Below are positions 58,571 to 64,000 of a DNA stretch of 64,000 nt, piece by piece. The notes beneath the pieces were generated by a model that saw nothing but the letters and a program-made list of their open reading frames with translations, had not been told where the DNA came from and did no database searches. Source of the stretch: Thermodesulfovibrio sp. Its GTDB lineage: Bacteria; Nitrospirota; Thermodesulfovibrionia; Thermodesulfovibrionales; UBA6898. Position 1 is the first letter of the stretch, and each line of letters starts with the position of its first letter. The stretch spans positions 61,369-125,368 of the forward strand of contig PNOC01000002.1 of NCBI GenBank assembly GCA_013824615.1. Direction: 5' to 3'. The position numbers and the translations under genes are program-made.

Positions 58571-58702
58571 TACTAATGAGACCGTTAGTAAAGGCACATT
58601 CCTTGTCATTGCCCGACTTGATCGGGCAATCCAGAAACCATGAAAATACTGGATTCCCGCCTTCGCGAGAATGACACCTTACTAATGAACCTGTTAGTAA
58701 AT
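58571..58702. repeat. Palindromic repeat pair inside a 21-base direct duplication
   Basis: TACTAATGA-N4-GTTAGTAA occurs at 58571 and again at 58680; each copy has TACTAA/TTAGTA arms. Between them lies a TGTCAT/ATCCAG-family pair (58604-58676) in head-to-head order: TTGTCAT-TGCCCGACTTGATCGGGCA-ATCCAG, spacer, then ACTGGAT-TCCCGCCTTCGCGAGA-ATGACAC. The flanking duplication looks like an insertion footprint. Confidence 0.65.
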
Positions 58703-58709
58703 GATACGT

Positions 58710-60092
58710 TCAGGGCTTCACCGCTTCCCAGATTTTTACATTATCGACGGTTACATGACCGCCGCTTTCGACCATAAAGCCGATACCTCCGGCATCGAGC
58801 TGTTCATCTTCAAACGCTATGAGAAAAGAGTCATTCACATAGATGTCAAAGCGCGAACCAAAGGCAACAATCCGAAACCTGTTCTTCTCAGTGCCCCTAT
58901 GCAGCAGGGGGGTGGTCTGGTGAGGGGCCAGCTCGAACCGGGTTGCATACCTGCTCAGCCTGACCTCTGAGGTCCCGTCGCTGGCCAGATAAAGCCTGTA
59001 CGCATGCAGCTCAGCATAAGCGCCTCTGCTTCTGAAGCAGATATCAATGCCGTTGGCGCGCCTGGAGGATTTTTGAAATTCAATCTCGCCTTCGAGGATG
59101 AAATCCGCCAGCCTGTCAAACGGCATGGGATAAAAAACATTGGTATGATAGGCCTTCAGGTGCGTGGCATTCAGGTGAAGCACCCCTGACTGGTACGCAT
59201 CACCTTTGCTAAGGTGTGGGGAGAGATACTGGCGGGACTTCATGTCGTCTTCGAGAATCAACTTGCCCGGCCGCACCGCACCGAGCAGCGGGGTCTTTGA
59301 AATACCTGAACGTGCAGAAGGAATCGGCTCAAGGGAGACAATGTCACCGGCTTTTATCGGCCGCGAATTGCTGTCCAGTTTTTTTACTTTTGCCTGAGAA
59401 CCCCCTCTCGTAGCGCGGGTCACCTCCAGGAGGCCCAGCCGGCGGTAGTCGCTGAGCAGTTCTCCGCCCCTGTCATCGAGGACCGAGGTCTTCTCTGCCA
59501 CAAAAATCCTCGTCCCCTCTCTGACACCGTGTTCCTCGCCAAGGTCAATGACAAAGGAATCGCCTGCTTTTCCTGTTACCGTGCCGAGGAGGGGATACCG
59601 CATCAGTATCTCCGCCGCAGCCCACTTGGCAACCGCCTTCGGACCGAAGTTGCCGTAATATCTGAGCTTGGTGAATTCCACGCGGGCGGTCGGCACATCA
59701 ATCACACTGATTTTGATCGTCAGCGCGTCTTTCCGGTAGAGTGACGCCTGGATCAGCTTGTCCACACCCAGGATTTTTCCGACCACTGCAGTTTTTTTGC
59801 TGTCTGTGGCCCCGGTCAACTGGAGGCTCTGCTCGCTCAGGATCTGGTCAATTCGGGCGCGTTCAACAAATTTGTATTTGGCAGCCTGGATCAGCGCTGA
59901 GGAAAAAGTACTTTCAGCCTCATTCCGCTCTGCAGTGGTCACATTGTCCGCAGCCTCCATCGGCAGGATAGCAAACGATGTCTGTTGAACTGCGCAGCAG
60001 GTGTCGGCGCAGCCCAATACCAGAACTGAGGTCAGAACCGCAGCCAGAACCACGACCAGAAGAAAGGAGAGAAGAGCGGCAATGATTCTCAT
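58710..60092 (-). CDS. CsgG-like lipoprotein with lectin-fold C-terminus
   Basis: 460 residues. The N-terminus is a long hydrophobic signal ending SVLVLGC, a probable lipobox. Residues about 40-170 match CsgG/curli-secretion-like proteins (FAILPMEAADNVTTAERNEAESTFSSALIQAAKYKFVERARIDQIL). A FlgT-like beta domain follows (about 175-260, GEEHGVREGTRIFVAEK). The last 190 residues form a concanavalin-like domain (FRSRGAYAELHAYRLYLASDGTSEVRLSRYATRF, VTVDNVKIWE). It is likely an outer-membrane lipoprotein with a sugar-binding end. It is monocistronic. Confidence 0.68.
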   Translation of the reverse strand: MRIIAALLSFLLVVVLAAVLTSVLVLGCADTCCAVQQTSFAILPMEAADNVTTAERNEAESTFSSALIQAAKYKFVERARIDQILSEQSLQLTGATDSKKTAVVGKILGVDKLIQASLYRKDALTIKISVIDVPTARVEFTKLRYYGNFGPKAVAKWAAAEILMRYPLLGTVTGKAGDSFVIDLGEEHGVREGTRIFVAEKTSVLDDRGGELLSDYRRLGLLEVTRATRGGSQAKVKKLDSNSRPIKAGDIVSLEPIPSARSGISKTPLLGAVRPGKLILEDDMKSRQYLSPHLSKGDAYQSGVLHLNATHLKAYHTNVFYPMPFDRLADFILEGEIEFQKSSRRANGIDICFRSRGAYAELHAYRLYLASDGTSEVRLSRYATRFELAPHQTTPLLHRGTEKNRFRIVAFGSRFDIYVNDSFLIAFEDEQLDAGGIGFMVESGGHVTVDNVKIWEAVKP

Positions 60093-60128
60093 GATTGATT
60101 ATATCACACGTTCAACAGGCTCAAAATA

Positions 60129-62174
60129 TTACGCCAGCAGTTCACTGAGCTTTGCGGCAAGCTCATCGATTCTATAGGGTTTATTCAGAAATGCCGTAAA
60201 ACCGGCGGTCTTATAGTCCGCAATAACCTGATTATCAGCGTAGCCGCTCGACACCACCGCCTTAATTTTCGGATCTATCTCAAGCAGCTCCCTGACAGCC
60301 AGTTCTCCCCCCATTCCACCCCTGATCGTCAAATCAAGGATAACAATATCAAAGGGTCTGTCCGAGTTTCTGGCCTTTCTGAATGTTTCGATCGCCTCCT
60401 CGCCATCTTTCACAGAAACGACTTCGTGGCCCATGGCCTGCAGCATCGAAGCAGCTACAGCCCTCACCATCTCCTCATCGTCCATGACAAGAATTTTTCC
60501 TTTGCGGACACTTACAGACAGCGGAACTGCCTGCAGAGTCTCTTCATCTGCGGAGTTCGCCGGCAGGTAGATGGTAAAAGTACTGCCTTTATCCGGCACC
60601 GATGCCACCTCAATCATGCCGTCATGGTTCTTGATTATTGAATGAGCTGTTGCCAGTCCAAGGCCGCTTCCGCTCTGTTTGGTCGTATAGTAAGGGTCGA
60701 AGATCCTCGCTATTTTCTCATCAGTCATACCTATCCCGCAGTCCCTGATGACTATTTCCACAAACTTGCCCCCATCAGGTATCAGGGGATTTTCCCCCTC
60801 AGGCATACTGATATTTCCGGCCAGGATCTCGACGGTCCCGCCATGTGGCATTGCCTGTTTTGCATTGAGCACAATGTTCTGGACAACCTGTCCAATCTGG
60901 CCTTCATCGGCCGCTACACGCCAAAGATCAGGCGCTATCTCGGCCCGGTAATCAGAACTGGATCCGCTCAGGGCAAACTTGGCCGCGGTTTCTATCACCG
61001 GCTTCAGGGTTATCATCTTCTTCACCGGTTTACCACCCTTCGAAAAAGTCAGCAGCTGCGTCGTAAGATTGACCGACATATTCAAGGCTTTTTCGGCCTG
61101 CTCAATCATGGCAAGGGCCTTTTCCCTTTGATCAAGGTGCATTTTGGCCATGGACATATACCCAAAAACGCCCTGAAGCAGATTATTAAAATCATGGGCA
61201 ATGCCACCTGCCAAAGTACCCATGGCCTCCAGCTTCTGGGTCTTCAGCTGCTCTGATTCCAGGAGGCGGTGCTCAGTGATATTACGGACAACCTCAATCA
61301 CCGAAGTAACTGCGCCGGATTTGTCCTTTATCGGAAAGGCCTTCTTCTCGATATGCTGCGTCAGGCCTGAAGAATCTTCATAGGTCTGCTCACCAGTCTG
61401 GAATTCGCCGGTATCAAAAACAAGCTTCACAACACAATCTGCACCATCCTCATGACAGGGATATTTTTTCTTATGTAAGACTTCATAACAATGTCTTCCG
61501 GTGATGCCGTCGGACTGGGTATTGGCCCAGCCCCTGTAGGTCCTGTTAGCGATAATGATCCTGTAGTCCGGGCCGATAACCAGGAACCCGTCATCTATAT
61601 TGTCGAGGGCTTCTCTGATAAATTCTTCGCTGCTGCGAAGCGCCCGCTCACTTTCTTCGAGGGAATGATATGCGCCTCTGACAGCCTTCAGAGGAACAAC
61701 GCTGAGGATATAAAATATAACAATCCCGAGCAGCAGCGAACCCAGGCAAACCAGAGATGTTTTTCCCGCCAGTGGCAGCAGCGAACGCGAAATCTCAATA
61801 TTCCCAACCCGCGTGCCTGACTCATAAATGCCGAAGCTGCGCTTTATAACAGGAGGTGAAACAGGCTCTGCAATCCGGGCCATGATATTCCCCCGGATGT
61901 CCCTGACCAGGCGCGTCTCAGGTACGTCGAACTCATGATGGCGCTCCAGTATTTCCTGCAGTCGCACTTCCTCGAACTGCCACATCCTGGGGTTCGCGGC
62001 AACCAGTAATTCAATTGCACTTGCAGAAAGCTCTGCCTGCGCGTCGATGCTGCCGCCAAGGTACTGATACGATACGGCAAAGTATCCGGCCGGAATAGCG
62101 ATAACGATGACGACAGCGATTATCCCGGCTATCAGATACGTTATTCGGGCAACAGAATCCTGTGCAGAGGTCAT
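60129..62174 (-). CDS. Membrane PAS hybrid histidine kinase
   Basis: 681 residues. Two membrane segments (about 10-32 and 135-157) flank a small periplasmic domain. One PAS domain (about 185-305) has paired cysteines in YEVLHKKKYPCHEDGADCVVK, like the fourth PAS of the kinase at 11953. HisKA GGIAHDFNNLLQG, HATPase NIVLNAKQAM and GSGLGLAT, and a C-terminal receiver (about 560-680, FDIVILDLTIRGGMGG) follow. It overlaps the phosphate-binding-protein gene by 4 bases, so that protein is the probable sensor. It is a paralogue of the kinases at 4077 and 11953. Confidence 0.9.
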   Translation of the reverse strand: MTSAQDSVARITYLIAGIIAVVIVIAIPAGYFAVSYQYLGGSIDAQAELSASAIELLVAANPRMWQFEEVRLQEILERHHEFDVPETRLVRDIRGNIMARIAEPVSPPVIKRSFGIYESGTRVGNIEISRSLLPLAGKTSLVCLGSLLLGIVIFYILSVVPLKAVRGAYHSLEESERALRSSEEFIREALDNIDDGFLVIGPDYRIIIANRTYRGWANTQSDGITGRHCYEVLHKKKYPCHEDGADCVVKLVFDTGEFQTGEQTYEDSSGLTQHIEKKAFPIKDKSGAVTSVIEVVRNITEHRLLESEQLKTQKLEAMGTLAGGIAHDFNNLLQGVFGYMSMAKMHLDQREKALAMIEQAEKALNMSVNLTTQLLTFSKGGKPVKKMITLKPVIETAAKFALSGSSSDYRAEIAPDLWRVAADEGQIGQVVQNIVLNAKQAMPHGGTVEILAGNISMPEGENPLIPDGGKFVEIVIRDCGIGMTDEKIARIFDPYYTTKQSGSGLGLATAHSIIKNHDGMIEVASVPDKGSTFTIYLPANSADEETLQAVPLSVSVRKGKILVMDDEEMVRAVAASMLQAMGHEVVSVKDGEEAIETFRKARNSDRPFDIVILDLTIRGGMGGELAVRELLEIDPKIKAVVSSGYADNQVIADYKTAGFTAFLNKPYRIDELAAKLSELLA

Positions 62175-63025
62175 CTGCCGGTCTTACCACCTGCGGTAAC
62201 AAGAACTCCGATCTTCTCCACAATCGCACGTCCTTTGTCTGAGTATATAAAGTCGATAAATTTTTCTGAGGCCCTGGATAATCTGCTGGTAGTAACAAAG
62301 TATATCTCCTTGGCAAGCGGGTAGCGGCCGTCAGCCAGTGTTTTCGCAGACGGCATAATTCCATTGAGTGAGATGATGCTCAGCGAAGGTTTGCTGACCA
62401 AAACTCCGACAAGACCTGAGGCGCCGATGCTGCCAATGGTCCTGGCTACGGCCTGATTTGATTCGGGGTCAGTCACTACAGTTATCATGCCCGGACGTTT
62501 TCTTGCCCTGGTGACAGCCTCGTCCATACCAGGCGACAGACCCCTCAAAATCTTAGTGTCAATATCTTCCTGAGGCCTCAGAATAAGACGTATGGTCTCT
62601 CCACCCGGCCATACCACGGTTGTTCCGGAGTAAATCTTTTCCAGTTCCGGGGTAGTAATGTCCTTTACCGGCACACTGCCTCCGACGACAATTGCAAGCG
62701 GCGTCCTACCGAAAGGCCGCAAGGTTGCCCCCTGCTCAGCCTCCTCAGCCTTAAGGGGTTTGCTGCTTACCGCGATGTCCAGGGCTCCTGCAATAAGCGC
62801 CTTTATCGCCCCCGAACTTCCAAGAGGCTTTTCCATTTCAATGGATATCCCGGGATGAGCTTTGCTGTAGGCAGCGATGAGAGGTTTCATCATATCAAGT
62901 CCTATTCCCGAACCATTGATACGAATAGTCTCTCCGGCCAGGACATCTGAAGAAAAGCCGATCAGACACAAACAGCAGATGATCATGCAGCACAATGGAA
63001 GCCTGAGAGTTGCCAAAGGATACAT
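62171..63025 (-). CDS. PstS-like periplasmic substrate-binding protein
   Basis: 284 residues. A signal peptide (about 1-30) is followed by a PstS-type fold: GSGIGLDMMKPLIAAYSKAHPGISIEMEKPLGSSGAIKAL, LDIAVSSKPLK, and ITTPELEKIYSGTTVVWPGG. The string GSS near residue 70 is where the anion sits in phosphate binders. No pst transporter genes are near; the coupled gene is a hybrid kinase, so the protein probably signals rather than transports. The anion may be phosphate, molybdate or similar. AGGAGG precedes the ATG. Confidence 0.8.
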   Translation of the reverse strand: MYPLATLRLPLCCMIICCLCLIGFSSDVLAGETIRINGSGIGLDMMKPLIAAYSKAHPGISIEMEKPLGSSGAIKALIAGALDIAVSSKPLKAEEAEQGATLRPFGRTPLAIVVGGSVPVKDITTPELEKIYSGTTVVWPGGETIRLILRPQEDIDTKILRGLSPGMDEAVTRARKRPGMITVVTDPESNQAVARTIGSIGASGLVGVLVSKPSLSIISLNGIMPSAKTLADGRYPLAKEIYFVTTSRLSRASEKFIDFIYSDKGRAIVEKIGVLVTAGGKTGR

Positions 63026-63216
63026 ACGCTCGTTTCCTCCTGAAGATTTATTGCGGCTGATGCAACCCGAAAAGATATGCCTCTGCCCAGCCCCGTGTGG
63101 ATAGTTTATATGTAAATCACAAACCTGTCAAAGTCGGCCTCAGCAGCTCCCTGCATTATACTTGCTGCTCCCGTTGAATAGGTATAAAATAGAAAAAATG
63201 CTTTATCGGAGGTTAC

Positions 63217-64000
63217 ATGCCTGACACGGAAAATATCTATGATGTGGTAATCATCGGAGGGGGGCCCGGAGGTCTCTCCGCGGCCCAATATACCTCACGC
63301 GCAAAGCTGAAGACCGTCGTGCTCGACAAATCAGCCACCGCAGGGGCCCTCGCCTATACCAGTCATATAGAAAACTATCCCGGACTGGCCAGTGCCGTAT
63401 CCGGCAAGGAACTGCTGGATACCTTCAGAAACCAGGCCGTCAGATTCGGGTCTGAATATGTCGAGGCCCAGGTCGTCGGCGTCAATCTGTCGGGAGAGGT
63501 AAAGGAAGTTTTCACCATGACCGGCAGTTACAAGGGCAAGGCAGTAATTATCGCAACCGGCTCGATGGGAAGAAAGGCCTCGATAAAGGGAGAGGCAGAA
63601 TTCCTGGGCAGAGGCGTCAGTTACTGCGCAGTCTGCGATGCGGCATTTTATAAGGACAAGACGGTTTGCGTCATAGGCAACTCAGAGGAGGCGGTCAAAG
63701 AGGCAGGATATCTGACCCGGTTTGCCAAAACAGTGTACCTCATCTCTCCCACAAAAAAACTGAAGGTTGAAAATCATCCCTCACTTGAAGCGCCGAACCT
63801 GAAGGTGCTCCTCGAAAATACGGTCACGGCGATTGAAGGGACTGAGGCGGTCGAGAAAGTGAGACTGACCGATGCGGCAAAGAATGAGTCGGAACTGCCC
63901 CTGGATGGCGTCTTTGTTTATATGCACGGCAGCAAGCCGGTAGTTGATTATCTTTATGGTGCGGTCGAACTGACAGAAGCCGAATGCATCCCGGTCAACA
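63217..64000 (+). CDS. Thioredoxin-reductase-like flavoprotein (C-terminus outside window)
   Basis: First 261 residues; the gene runs off the right edge. FAD site VIIGGGPGGLSAAQY, then the redox pair CAVC (Cys137 and Cys140) in SYCAVCDAAFY. In NADPH-linked enzymes the next segment is GGGDSA and later HRR; here they read VIGNSEEAVKEA and ISPTKK, so NADPH binding looks lost. This recalls ferredoxin-dependent flavin thioredoxin reductases. GGAGG lies 5 bases before the ATG. Confidence 0.85.
   Translation, partial: MPDTENIYDVVIIGGGPGGLSAAQYTSRAKLKTVVLDKSATAGALAYTSHIENYPGLASAVSGKELLDTFRNQAVRFGSEYVEAQVVGVNLSGEVKEVFTMTGSYKGKAVIIATGSMGRKASIKGEAEFLGRGVSYCAVCDAAFYKDKTVCVIGNSEEAVKEAGYLTRFAKTVYLISPTKKLKVENHPSLEAPNLKVLLENTVTAIEGTEAVEKVRLTDAAKNESELPLDGVFVYMHGSKPVVDYLYGAVELTEAECIPVN

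Noticed and set aside
1..64000. tRNA, rRNA, CRISPR, prophage or transposase genes
   Set aside because: Scanned by eye for T-loop motifs, regular spacer arrays and DDE or Y1 enzymes; none was convincing.

Overview
The window looks like chromosomal DNA from a Gram-negative, probably anaerobic, environmental bacterium. Outer-membrane functions are present: an Mla-type lipid transport operon, a TonB-dependent receptor, type II secretion pseudopilins and a beta-barrel protein. Menaquinone is apparently made by the futalosine route (mqnE, mqnC). There are many PAS/hybrid histidine kinases, sigma-54 control, DUF507 proteins, and a geopeptide-like radical-SAM system. This mix fits Nitrospirota or Desulfobacterota; the assignment is an inference from gene content, not from a marker gene. 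No rRNA, tRNA, CRISPR array, transposase or prophage was seen.

Layout. 1-3901 (minus): mlaD (cut by the window edge), mlaF and mlaE, run together with a STAS protein, an RsbW-like anti-sigma kinase and an RsbU-like phosphatase. 4077-14628 (plus): a signalling block with a dCache hybrid kinase, a tandem-PhnD lipoprotein, a Cys-rich HAMP kinase, an NtrC-type regulator and a soluble four-PAS hybrid kinase. 14892-15335: a small secreted protein behind a long leader. 15415-26619: a sigma-54-controlled operon. It encodes a split TauE/SafE exporter, a cytoplasmic molybdopterin oxidoreductase, a four-cluster ferredoxin, a NuoG-like subunit, a NuoF/GltD fusion, an arsenate-reductase-like protein and an unusual PEP-synthase/lectin-fold fusion. 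26668-35693: a methyltransferase, an ABC-2 exporter, two secreted proteins and a giant secreted TPR-CHAT protein. 35753-39415 (minus): citrate synthase, a LysR regulator and an aminotransferase. 39721-42754: type II secretion genes F-G-H-I-J. 42890-49491: a leucine-rich-repeat protein, a DUF3187 barrel protein, an HNH nuclease, then on the minus strand rpsF-ssb-rpsR-DUF507-DUF507-diguanylate cyclase.

49775-53182 holds the most interesting small system: a TonB receptor, a 30-residue Cys-Cys peptide gene too short for ordinary gene calling, a strong hairpin terminator, and a radical-SAM/SPASM maturase. This has the layout of a ribosomally made, post-translationally modified peptide (RiPP) locus. 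53368-56880 has two hypothetical proteins and mqnE-mqnC. 56950-63025 (minus) has a beta-helix protein, a CsgG-like lipoprotein and a phosphate-binding-protein/hybrid-kinase pair. The window ends inside a thioredoxin-reductase-like gene whose NADPH motifs look degenerate.

Two themes recur. Periplasmic solute-binding proteins are translationally coupled to sensor kinases (7137/8864 and 62171/60129), and three hybrid kinases share almost the same HisKA-HATPase-receiver cassette. Intergenic space carries a family of short palindromic repeats bounded by TGTCAT and ATCCAG, and one 149-bp fold-back element.
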